Source: Oscheius tipulae (taxonomy: Eukaryota > Nematoda > Chromadorea > Rhabditida > Rhabditidae). From it: 64,000 nucleotides of DNA. The position numbers were made by a program, and so were the translations under genes. This document shows, piece by piece, positions 45,990-58,520 of this stretch. Below the pieces are notes generated by a model, which worked only from the letters and a program-made list of their open reading frames with translations, was not told the DNA's origin and did no database searches. The first letter of the stretch is position 1. Each line of letters begins with the position of its first letter. The stretch covers positions 10,540,001 to 10,604,000 of the forward strand of contig JASJZH010000004.1 of the NCBI GenBank assembly GCA_037178975.1. The letters are read 5' to 3'.

Positions 45990-48900
45990 GAGATCCCGCC
46001 TCCATGCTCGTTCAAAATGGAAACAAGATGACCAGTCTCCTCCCCCACTAGTTCCCAATACATGTAAATTGGAGGCTCGTCTGGGTGGACGGAGAACAAA
46101 AAAGTAGTCAAACCCCCTGGGGTGATAATTATTATTGGGTGGCTGGATTACGTAGTAGACGGAAAAAACAAATGGAAGAAGAGTATTTTTGGGATGAAAT
46201 GACGTCTCTCTGTCTCTCTTTCCCTTCTTTTTCTGTCGAGTTTTCTTTCTTCTTCCCCCTTTGATCTAAATGTGAAGGTTCCCAAAAAGTGAAGACAGAC
46301 TCGAATATGAGCCTGTCCATCAAACTAAAGATGACGTCTAGATCACAAGTTCTAAGCTACAAGGTAGACAATCTTTATGAATGTCCATAAAAGCAGATTT
46401 TGGCTAGGTGCGAAAGTGTTCCCAAAATCGGCTCAGACAGCCTTCATCTCTCAGCTACAAAACTTTTTGAATGTGAGAACGAACGTGACCGACCAAAAGA
46501 ATAGAAGAAAGAGTATGTCCAAGTTGAAAGGGACTGAAAATTGGTGAGAGGTGAAAGGTGACGTGTAGAATTCAGTTAGAGAAGAGGTGGGGTGGCTGGA
46601 CTAATGCGCACATGAATGACTGAACTTGTGTTCCAAAAATCTCACTCCGGAAAAATATGGAGAAGTTCGTATTCAGTTACCAAAAACTATTTTGTATTCG
46701 ATAAACTTGGGAGCATTTCATAGCTGGGTAAATAGCGGCTAAAGTGAGGCTGTAGCTTCTGGACGTGGATGACTCTATGAAAAGACTTGAACTGTCGTTA
46801 GCTATCGCGGTGTCTATAGTGCTATCAGTCGGAATCAGTGACTTTTCTGACATGGTCCAGGCTTGGGCCGCAATTCTTCTTCCCCTCTGGGACATTTTGT
46901 ACGGACATTGAGTATAAGTCATTAACAATGTGTCTAACGGCAGCTTCGCCGTCAACTACTCTTGTTCTACTCTGTGCCTCTTTCCAAGAGAAACTCTTAA
47001 ACTTGAAAGTTGACTTGCAAACTCTTGGCACTAACTAATTGCCAATAAATTCTCGTTCTGGTTCGTGGCCACGGACAAAAAAACAAACAAACAGTGTCCA
47101 CTCCAGGAACCATCGCGCTTTAGATAGTAGACATTGAACACCTTTTAGACAGAGTTGTTCATGAGCTACTCTTTGTCTCTGAGGTTTTGCTGCCCCCGTA
47201 GATCTAACGTGTAAGAGTAGCTCTGAAACCTTGAGTGGAAACTGGCAAGAGACATTCCCAATTCATGAAAAACATCGGAGTTTTCCTAGTAAAAAATTTA
47301 CATATTGACAGTGATAGAACCAAGACTGGATGCAAAATGATAGAATCTGTTATGTTGTTTGATATCCCGTTCTCTTCCATGTTCCATCATGATCCTACCC
47401 GTCAATTTGTCTCCCATTCAAATCTGGTTCACTCGTTCTTCAGTTGCTCCTTGACGTGTCTTGTTCTAGACGTTTGTTCTTTACAATAAACCCATCTTGC
47501 AACTCCAAAATTTTGTCCTCCTAACACTAAACGATCAGAGACTGAGTGGGCCCAATCCAATTGTTACAGATCTCGTGTTCGTGATCTGGTGCTGATCAAC
47601 ATGATCCGTTCTCCTCTGCAACAGTCGATCAACCACCCACAGACACTCTTTGAAAAATATCAATGATAGACTGCTAGTCATTCTTTAATTCAATGTCAAG
47701 GTATCGGATCGAGGTGAGGATTCATTTTCAGAGTCATTTGCTATCTGCGACACAGTCTGTTTAATTAGTTGCCGTTTGTGACGAGCAACTTTTGGGTCGA
47801 TTTCAGGGATTCATTTCTCTTTGTTTGATATCCATTCAGGTGACAGCCGATCTTTTTGGGGTTCCGTCGCTAGATGTCTATTGCCTAGTTACTGACTTGT
47901 TATTTCTCGTTATGTCTCTGTGTCTGTCTCGTCTCCGTAACTTTCTGACTCCAGTCCGAAACAAGCCACAAAGTTCCAGTACACTCCCTCACCCTCTCTA
48001 ATCGGTTTACGTTTGTTTGAGGTCGATGGTCATGTTTTGACATGACTGCATTGGAATACATTGTTGACCAGAGTCAGCCTTCAAGTTCTACGTGTTAAAC
48101 CAAAAATCTGTTCATATGTGAAAACATTGCAGTCTACCACGCCGGAAGAGTCGCGCCACAACTCGTGTTTAACCAGCTTCGTAGCCTTGGAAAAGAGAGA
48201 AGACAGAGGAACCGCAGGTGGCTGGAGGAGGACTTATGAATCCGAGTCTGCTCAGGTTTTTTGCTCAGCTTATTGGTGAGTTATCCACCCTTAACATTAC
48301 ATGAACCATTTTGCGGGTACATTACCGTCTTAGTATGAATGTCCCCTAGAGACAGGATTCTGCAACGTTTGTCAGTTACAAGGTCAGGGAATAGGGAATT
48401 GTTAACATATCCCAGAGAAAATACTAAACTCTTAGCTTGTTTGACTAGCCGTGTCACGTATACGTATCAAAATCACGTTGATGAAGGGAAGCCCTGTAGA
48501 AATCTCATAGCTAGTGAATGGTTAATTGAGAAAGGACTGGTCTACTTTATCGAGGCAGTGACTCTATCAAAAACTGACTATGTTCTCCACGGCTTCGTAT
48601 CATAAATCGTTTCAAAGCGGCTGATTCCCTACCAGTATTTGGTGAGACAGTCTGCGAGAAAAGGCTTTAACGTAACACTGCCCTTGTGAGTGATCAGGAA
48701 GAATCAAAGAAATCGTGGTGGGACCTTTGTGAAGACTAATTTTTCGGATTTTTCCATTTTGTTCGGGTTTTCAGTTATTTTGTGGCATAGATAGAACCAA
48801 GTTTTTCGACTTCAGCGTAAAAACATTCACCAAAGAAGTGTTCTGTAACATTGTGAGCCACATGGTAGATTCAATTTTTGCAAAGCTGTTAACCTAATCG
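45990..48900. other. gene-poor stretch
   Basis: About 2.9 kb with short frames only. A minus-strand frame at 46825-47031 (containing SRTRVVDGEAAVRHIVNDLY) is the most protein-like but is isolated. A repeat of a block at 44202 occurs at 46523. The 5' exon of the glycosyltransferase may lie near the right end. Confidence 0.35.
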
Positions 48901-49025
48901 AAATAATAGTAAGGCTAAGCAGACCAAACTGATTGCAGCCACGGGTCCACCTTATTGTAAGTACCGAACTGAAGTCTGTCACAGTCGTCTTACCCTATAA
49001 ACACAAGCTAAATGTGATCTTTCAG

Positions 49026-50427
49026 TAGTCCTGCTAGGTATCTATGGCTTAATATTCGTCTTCGTCGACACCAAACTTCAAATATCCACAGGCGAAGTCC
49101 GGACCGAGAGGTATACTGACAGTCCCGAAGTCAAAAACTATGCCTGTGTGAAGGGACGCAAGAGGGAGAAGTCAAAATGGTCTGAGGGAACACACTATCC
49201 CAATCAACTTTACTACGAGTACATTATTTCTAAGAGGCCTGAGTCGTGGGTCATTGACTACATTTTTGAATTTTAAATATCCAGGTTTGTCGCCCGAAAA
49301 CCTGACATCAACCCCGAGACGAAAGTCATCATACTGGTATTGTCGAAGAATACTGAGGAGGAAGTGAGAAGAGACATTAGAAGCAGTTGGGCGAATCCGG
49401 AGAACCCGTATTTGAAGGTGGGTCGCCTCGTTAACTTGCCATCTGTCTACAGAACCAATCAGCTACAGTAATCTTCGTCGTAGGGGACAATGACGAAAAC
49501 ATTGGCTGTCTACAGAACGAAGCCAATCAGCATGGAGACCTTCTAATAGTCCGAGCCTTGGACTCTTACCGTGGACTGGTCTACAAACTTCTCATGGCAT
49601 TCCAGTACCTCTCAGCCACCTATCCTCGATCGCATTTGATCAAAATTGATCGCGATTGTATTCTGGATGTGAGTCGGATGATGGAGTTCATGGCCAAGCA
49701 GAACAAGACTCACTTTATCTATGGGTATCTGTTTTATGGAGCACCGCCAGTGAGACAGATTTCACACATGTGGTGAGTGAAATATCTGTCTTTCAGTCTG
49801 ACAGTCTCTCTGTTTCTGTCTCTCAGTCTCTCTGTCTCCCTGTCTCTCTGTCTTTCAGGCTCTTTGTCAAAATCTATGTTTCAGGTATGTCCCAGAATCA
49901 GTCTTCAACGGAACCTGGTACCCATGGTACGTCAACGGTAACTTCTACATCATTTCGGCTAAAGGTCTGACGGACATCATGGCTCACCGCTCCGAGGGAC
50001 AGGTATTTTTTCCTAAAACTTTCGGTTATACGTTTCTCAGGTCATCGAGATCGAGGACCTTTTCTTCACGGGAATTCTTCGCCAGAAGGCAAACGTCTCC
50101 ATCTCCTGGCTCCGGGAGTACAAACTTCCAGCTCCTAGCATGAAGAGATGTCCGACAAAAGAACAGAAAGCTCTCTTTGCTCATGGAGGGGTAGGAGACC
50201 ATCTGGTCACCAGATATCAGAACTTTATCAAGTGGAGAGACAGTCCATGTGAGGATCCGAAAGAGAAAAAGGAAGAGGACGAGGATGAGGACTATGAGGA
50301 GACAGTGGTCGGGAAGAATGGGACTCTCGTGGAAGATGTAGATGGTTTCAATGAGACAGAAATAGAGATAGTGGCTGAAGAGAAACCGAAGAAGGATCCA
50401 AAAGACACGAAGGTGAAGAAAGTTTGA
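49026..50427 (+). CDS. beta-1,3-glycosyltransferase, GT31 family
   Basis: Supported exons are 49026-49242, 49285-49417, 49453-49772, 49885-50002 and 50041-50427, all phase-compatible; the 5' exon with the start codon was not found. The protein starts with a membrane anchor (VVLLGIYGLIFVFVDT), as in Golgi type II enzymes. The catalytic domain has VIILVLSKN, RRDIRSSWA, ATVIFVVGD, HLIKIDRDCIL (DxD-type metal/nucleotide-sugar site, here DRD), YVNGNFYIISAKG and IEIEDLFFTGIL (the ED(V)..G motif of galactosyltransferases). The tail (50270-50424) is unusually long, acidic then basic. It transfers Gal or GlcNAc in beta-1,3 linkage; the exact donor cannot be told. Confidence 0.8.
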
Positions 50428-52554
50428 TGTTTTTGTTAGTTACGAGGTCATGTTTAGTAAATTATGCGAGGTTTGAGTGGATATTCGACAGAGAGAGACA
50501 AGTACAGAGACAAAATTGGCGACAACGTCATGACTGTCTAACTGTTGAGTCTATTGTCTTGAAACTAGAGCCACAACGACACGAATGCCTAACTGTCAGA
50601 AATTGAAACAGATCCCTCTATCAATCTTGACCGTTGTCTATAATGTTCCTTCCGGTCACAACAATGAGATTACTGCCTTCACCCAGTTCTCTACTCATCC
50701 CTCTTCTCATCCATCAATAACCCGGACGTGCTGAAATGGGTCTCGGTGACTCAGCTTGCAATTTTGCGTCTCGAGCCGCCGTTAATTAAACAATGAATGA
50801 TGAAACGGTCCATAATTGGAAGGGGGTCATCTCTCGCACTGGGTATACAATCCGTTCCTCTCGTTCCCAATGTTGACATCGGCCCTTGTCACCCCAGCCA
50901 GAATTCAAAAAAGCGTCGTTAGAGAGTCTCCACTGGCGACTCCCGCGGGAGTCCACGGAGCCGCTGACAGGCCCGTTGATGTCCGAAATGGAATATGCAC
51001 ACGGCCCGTTTTGGAGTAGCCAATGGCTCTCGCTCTCTCTCTCTCTCTCTCTTTGTAGTCCGCACGCTTGCCAGCCTTTCGAAAATCAGATTCCGGCACA
51101 AAAGAGCCCCGGCTCTTCGTCTCCTATTGACGGTGAAACTTGAACTAATCGCATTTCGTCATTCAGAGAGTGGACGGGAGGAATTTCAATGAAGAGGTTG
51201 TCCGACTAAGAGAAGAAGAAAGAGTACATTATTCATGAGGGAGAGTGTATTGTAATGGAGAGCAATGGCTGAGGGGGAGAACAGTGGAATTTAGAGGAAG
51301 AATTGGGCTACATGGTTATCTGATTGTATCGTTATGTTGGATAGATTTGATAGTTGAAATGTTCCAGAGTTTTCAAGGCAGTGTTCTCACTGGAAAACTT
51401 CTGCAAACTGTCATGAATATCTAATGGTCACCTTTGTTTTCGTAAATATACAACTGTTATTTACTGAAGTAAATAGTTCTGTGAACAAAGTAACGACCAA
51501 AACTTCCGATCCCAGTGCTATTGTCAGGAACTGTTCTCTCTATTAAAACAGAGAAAATGATCAAGGGCAGGAAAAGAGCCTACAAGAGTTGGTGGACTTC
51601 CAGAAGGGCGGATGACTGAGGTTCACGGCAAAGTAAAGACAAAGTGAGGACAAGACCGTTTCGCTTGGATCACATGGTTTTCAGGTAGGGCGCTCGGTAA
51701 GAGTCCGGACACTTCCGATATATAAAAGATTTGAGAGAACTGAACCGGCAAAAGTTTCGATCATAATAACAGAGAGCTCAGAAACCAAAAGCCGGAGGGA
51801 GAGTTCTCATCCAGGTTTCAGTTCAAATCCTGCTCCATCAAAACATCTAACAGTACCTGTAGGAAAGAACCTATTTTGACAAAATGTTGCCAAAGCTCTT
51901 TTTGACAGGTCAGTGTGACCTCATGCTCCTTGCTGAAAGTGTTATATTGGGCTTCATTGGTCCAGTCTCTACACTCTCTGACCAGCTTGTGCGTCGAGAT
52001 CATGCCAAAGAGGTCTGAAGAAGCGACAATTCCAAAAGGATCAGGAAACTATGTAAACCATGTAAGCAGTGTCAGACATCTGTCTCGACCCTTGAACCTC
52101 TGAAAAGCTAGGTAATGTTGATAACCTTGCTAGGGAGAATAGAGAGCTGTTCCAGCTAGTGACAGCGATAGTTTCGCCAGTTCTCTAGTTAGGCCTCAAT
52201 TGTCTCCTTAACAACTTCGCAAAGGACAAAAATAGTCAGAAATGACTTAGAAAGTAACCAGATTCAATCAATCAGACTGTTTTGTTATAAACTGATATGG
52301 TAAACCATCTATTGGTTCAGAGCAACTTGTGTACAGAGCTCTCTGACCAGCTGGTAGGAATCTGCAAACTGATCCTCTTTCATATCCACATACACAGAGA
52401 CATGCATGGCTTTCTCTCTCATTTGATCCCTCTCTCCCAATGCCTCCACCCGACAAGGTGCCATCGGAGAGCCGCAATTAGAGGCAGCTTCTGCCAGCTG
52501 CCACCACCTGGCTCCGCCCCTTCTCTGTCCCATAGCAGGGGGTATGTGTGCGCG
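50428..52554. other. intergenic, presumed fmi-1 5' region
   Basis: Nothing gene-like is supported. A (CT)n tract lies at 51030-51052 and short frames are scattered. The last 250 bp is open in the frame of the cadherin signal peptide, with an upstream in-frame ATG at 52297. Confidence 0.4.
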
Positions 52555-55500
52555 ATGACCACACGACTCTTACTATTACTCCTACTACTACCATTTTGTA
52601 TATATTCCCACGAGCCGTGTCTACCTCATCCTACTGACATTTTATGGCTTCCTGCCAGTCGACCGCCTTGTTTACACCCGGGTCAGCCGATTTTTGACTG
52701 GCCCAGGAGAAAGAACTGCTCGGTTCCTGAAGAAATCCACTCGGATTTGATTTCGGTGGATCATGGGACGGTGCTGGCCAAGAAGAAGCTCTGTTTCTAC
52801 TATGAGTATGAGGTTATCCCCTATGATTATCGGATAGATGGCTGGACGGACAGCTCTTCTTTTCGGCTCGGTCATCAGACTTTTTCGAAGAGACGACGGT
52901 TCAAGAGATGGCTTAGGAGGAGAAATCCGAACTCGGCTAGCATTCATTTCCAACATGAACGGTGAGTGTAGAGAGACGCAGAGACACAGAGACACAGAGA
53001 CACAGAGAGAGACAGTGACGATAGTTCCCTATCCAGATACATCAAAGAACTCGGCGAAGATTCCCCTGTTGGAACACTCGTGGCTTCAGTCAAAGCCACT
53101 CATGCAAGTGATCAGCCTATTTATTATTCGATGGTCGCCCCGCAGGACAGCCGAAGTCAGAACATCTTCAGTCTTGACACTGTAGACCTTCTTTCTTTTA
53201 CAAACCTTAGCCATTACAGGTTACAGGTGATGTGAGACTCGCCAAGAGTCTGGACCGTGAGACTCTGGACAAGCATGTTCTGAAAGTGACAGCCTATGAA
53301 CGAGTGGATCCAACAGTTTCTACCAGTACTACTGTGGTGGTAGATGTTGTGGATGTACAGGATAACAGCCCAATCTTTGAAAGGGACTCATACTTTGCTG
53401 ATATCAGGGAAGACGCTCCGGTGAGTCAGTCATTTTTTTTGCCAGACCCTTGTATGAGCTGACCAAACCACATACCATCCATGGTTACACTTCGGACTTG
53501 ATAAGCATCAACTGTTCCAGTTTCCCAGTTAAACTTGGCCTACTCTTTTGTAAATACCCTCTCCTCTATGACAACAATGAGATTTTCAAGCACAGTAGCC
53601 TACGAAGGGTCAATGGGGAAGCTATCTCACAATGCGATTGTGAAATTGAGCTACGATGAACATACACACAATCAAAGCAGTAGAACTTCAACAGTAGACA
53701 GACGGGGCGCAATTTTCCATACCCTTTCCCGATCCACGTCTCTGTTCTAACTTTTGAATATTAGGCTATCCGAACAACAGGACTGTTCTAAGAACCTTCC
53801 GATACTCACACATCTCCTAACTTTCCATTCTTGTCCAATAGAAACAGGCATTGTTACATCGCACCGGCAATGCAAACTGAAGGCAAAAGGACGGCGAAAG
53901 CCGTCGGAGACAGCTGGTCCCGATCTAAGTTTCCGTACACGCATTTTTTCCTATAAGAGCAGTCGAACAGTGAATAGGGGTGTTCTAGAGATCTTTCGAA
54001 GTTTTTCTAACCTGCTAACTATTATTTAATACTACAAACTACATGAAGCTTCACTATATCTGACAGGCAGACCTTCCTGTGGCAAACTTTTCCGAAATAC
54101 TTATAGGCCATCGAGTGGCACTGTGCTCGATAAGAAAGAGTCCAAACTAAGCTGGAAGACTTCTCTTGTTAGTTCTAGCAATGGTATCTATATTTCATGC
54201 TTCTATCTACCTTCCCTGTCTTCTAGACGCTACCAAAACACTCTTCACGGTCTGTGTCTTACATGAGTTATAGGTTTCTAAGTACCTTTCCAATGTCATC
54301 TCACTGCAAAAAAGCCCCATTCCCTCAAACGCTACAAACTTACCCTTCTGTGTATCAATTGCGCTACGCGAGAGTCTCAATTCCCTCCTTCACCTCTTAC
54401 TCTTTCCCTGCTCTACGCATTACGTCTAATTGGCGGAACTACTACACTATAAGGAAAACTGAGTCTTTCCCCCTGGCCCCCGTATGAGTCCGAGGTCGTA
54501 ACATTTTATTGCTTCTGAAAAGCAATCCTTCTAGCCTCTCGGTCTCTTAATCAATGAAGAGACTACATGGACACTCTGGTGTCCATTAACAGCCAGGACA
54601 ACGATGCCACATTAGGGTATGTGAGAATGAGGGGTCCCGGACGACCAAGTCAGATCCCAGGAACTGGTAGTCTAAGCGCCAATTCTAATCCCTTTGAAAG
54701 GGAGCCGGTCCGCCGGAATCCGAAATTTGACTACTACCACCAGGTGGTTCAAATCAATCCTGACCCAAAGGGGGAGGGGGGCACACTCCCGCCATGCCTT
54801 CATAATTGAGAGCGCTTGTAATTAGCGTCACCTGCCTGAGAGAGGGGAAACGGTATCGATTGTGTAGGTCCCTGTCCTCGGGATTAGCGGTTTGACCGGT
54901 CTCGTAAAGAGAGGGATTAATGGATGGAGGTATTTTCAGGTCGGAACGACGGTTTTGTCGGTATTTGCAAGAGATCTGGATACTGGTGAGAATGGGAGAG
55001 TCGAGTATAGTCTGGGAGAGGGAGAAGGAGCTGGCTACTTGTCTATCAATTCGAAGTCGGGAGTGATTCAGACGGCAGCGAATCTGGATAGAGAGATATT
55101 GTCTTTGATCAGGTTGGGAGAGAGAAAGAGAGACAGATAAACTTACTCATTCTTTTAGATTGGATGTCATCGCCTCCGACCATGGTACCCCTCCCCGTTC
55201 CAGCTCTGCTCTAGTCGAGGTCGGAATCATTGACGTGAACGACAATGCCCCAGTCTTCGAGAAAGACGCCTACAATGTCAGCATCTTTGAGAATTCTACC
55301 CTACCAGCGGTGGTAACCACAGTCAGAGCAGCGGACAAGGACAGCGGCGTCCATGGACAGGTCCACTATAGTATCGTCGCCTCCTCGGCAGTTCCTTTGA
55401 CCATTGACTACTCCACAGGAGAGGTGACTCTCAGAGAGAAGATAGACGCAAAGAACTCTCCCCTGACCGTTCTGGTCAGAGCCAAAGACGGTGCCCAGCC

Positions 55501-58489
55501 TGCCCTGACCTCCACTGTCACTCTGACTCTTCACATTGTTGATATCAATGATCATGTAAGAATTTTTCGACCTCTCATTGTCCGTTACAAAACCCTTCAG
55601 GCCCCTCGGTTCATCGCCTCTCAGAAGCAGATCTTCTTGGAGGAGAATGTTCCAGTGGGTGAGGAAGTCGGGAAGGTTTATGCGATAGACGAGGATTCGG
55701 GACCCAATGGACACATTCTGTACACTTTGGAGGGATCAGAGGACTTCGTGATTGATGGAGAGACAGGAGTCATAAGGACAGCGAAGCCGGTTGATAGGGA
55801 GAAGACGGCGCAGTATGAACTGATCGTGAGTACTAGAACTCTTTGGGAATGAGTAGAGTACACGAGAGAGTAGGGCTTGTGAACCAATAGTCAGCGTCCG
55901 AAAGAAGTCGACCAGCTTTCGTGATGATATCTCAAGATTTGTTCATTTTCCATTGTAGCTTGAAGGAAGGCTAAACCTCTCAATCGCGATGTAAGAATTT
56001 AGAGCGACCGCAGAGATAAGTCGAGACGGTACGGGTGCGACTCAACTGGTTCGGGTAGGAAGCGATTCGATACGGGCGTGACTCACAGACACTGGAGTTC
56101 ATAAAGAGTCTTCCATTGTTAGCGAGAACAATAACAGAGGGACAAACATGTTTGAAGCATCAGAAGCATACTGAAGTTTTCATGGGTCATGACTGTAATA
56201 TCACAGGTCTGAGCTGAAGTGTCACTCTGACCTACTAAACAGTGGGTCAGAGTGACAGTATCTTTACCAAGCTCTGTCTTCCTCTTAAATCTAACACTCT
56301 GTAACCCGATTCATTTCCAGATCACAGCCTCTGACAAAGGTCAGCCTCCCCTCTCCTCCTCAACTTCCATGACTGTCACTGTCAAGGACGTCAATGACAA
56401 CGCTCCTAAGTTCGAGCAAGAGGTCTACAATGTCTCCCTATCAGAGGACATGGAACGAGGGACGCATGTGATTACCCTAAGAGCCGAAGACAGAGACGAG
56501 AAACAGAAGATTGTCTACAGAATCGAGAAGGCAGACAAAGAGGTAGTCGCCCTAATGGATTTGGGTGAGCAGGGAGCTCTTCTGACCTTGGCTAGGAAGT
56601 TGCATAGTGCGGACCAGTTGATTAGGGTAGTGGTTTCAGCCACTGATCAGGTAGTATAGCCAGTATTCCATGTCCAACAAACATGTATAGGGGGGGCTCC
56701 AGTCCAGATGTACTGTCAATCTCGTGGTGGATGATGTCAACTCGGCCCCTGTCTTCCTGGAACATCCCTTCAGTGTCAGGATCCCGGAAGATGCTCCAAT
56801 AGACTTCCCGGTGGTTTTGTTGAAGGCTCTGGATCATGACAGAGGGGTAAATGCTGATGTGACCTACAGTTTGGAGAGCATCATCTTCAGTATTGATAAC
56901 AAGACTGGACAGGTAGGTCTCTATCTGTCTCTCCCAGGTCAAGTACCCTACTAATCCCTCGAGCTTACAGGTCTCTCTGGCGGCTTCCCTAGACCGTGAG
57001 AACAAGGCCACCTATTCTCTCCATGTCATAGCCCAAGATGGAGCCAAACCACCTCTCAGTACCACAACACTAGTCGAAGTCATAGTCGAGGACGGTAGGT
57101 GATTTCACATGAGCCTAGATCAATTAGTCAAATCTCTAATTTGCTTGCTCGCGCCTATTGAAAACAGTCTCTCTCCTTTTGGGATTAAGGCGCTAATTTC
57201 CGTAAATAATCGTGCTTGAACAGCTGGCAGACACGAGATGAGACATGGACACACAGGCCATCTGTCTCTTACCACTCTCTCTACCGGGGCGCGGCATGTT
57301 CTCTCTGGGGTCAGTGCCTGTGCTCTCTCATTAGATACACACTATTTCCATCACCATCTCTCGCGGTACTGGCAATTACCGCCGTTTGCATAATTTTGAA
57401 TAAGGTAGGGGTGGGAATAGGGTAAGGGGTTTGGGACTGGTAGGCTGTGAGAAGAGAGACATGGAGAAAGACAGAGGCAGAGAGTTAGTGAAAGGTAGGA
57501 ACACCTGTTGAGAGCTTGACAGATACTATTTGCTCCGAGAGTCAGATGGTCATGAGATTCTACCGGACAGGTTTTGAACAGAACCAGGAAGTTTCGAAGA
57601 GAGACATTGATTTGGATATTGAGAAACAATCAGTACATCTGGATCAGAAGCTGACCAGTACTGTCTGCTATAGTAGACTCCAAGAAACGATGAGACTGAC
57701 GCTGAACAAGGTGATGTTTGGTACTGGGAGAGAGCCAGAGAGAGAAAGAACACTTGGCAATGCTAAGAATCGAACTTGACAGGGTCTCGAATACGGAGAG
57801 AGACGATTGACAGACGAGGATCCTTGGGACGGGCAGTGACTGGTACTGCTATTTTTCATCAGGGCATACAGTTAGCTGGATATGTCCTGACATCATCTGA
57901 CATTGGTATCGTGATTGGAACTAACAATGAGACCCTTTGGCTGGGAAATTGGCTTGTATTGCTTCCCTTATGAAAGAGCCACAGTTACCATTTCTCTCGG
58001 CAATCAGGTTTCTTGTTTCAGTGAATGACAACGCTCCCAAGTTCTCCTCCGAAAAGTACTCGGCCTCCATTCCAGAGGATATAGCTGTCGGCACCTCTTT
58101 CCTACAGGTATCCTCTCCTTTCCTCCACGCTCACAGATTCTCTTTCAGATTGCCGCCGTTGACTTGGACACCGGCCCTAATGGAATAGTCGACTACTTCC
58201 TGAATGAATCTGACCCGATGGTCCAGTTGGATCTGTTCCGGTTAGATAGGACTAGTGGAACTCTTCGTGTCAACAACAAGCTTGATCGAGAACAGCAAGC
58301 AGTGTAGGTGTCTAATCCTAACCTGGATAGGGATAATCACTTGCGCAAGAGGGTCAAATGGCCACATTGAGCCGAGATTAGACAGCGATATGTGCCACCT
58401 GGCGCTTGTTTCAGGGAGAGCGGGTTGAGAGAAAACGATAGCGAAACAGAGAGACAGAGATACAGAGACCGAGCGATAGTAAGACAGAG

Positions 58490-58520
<31 letters not shown>

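Noticed and set aside
55301-55714. 137-residue minus-strand frame
   Set aside because: It lies antisense to cadherin repeats and is a shadow of codon bias.
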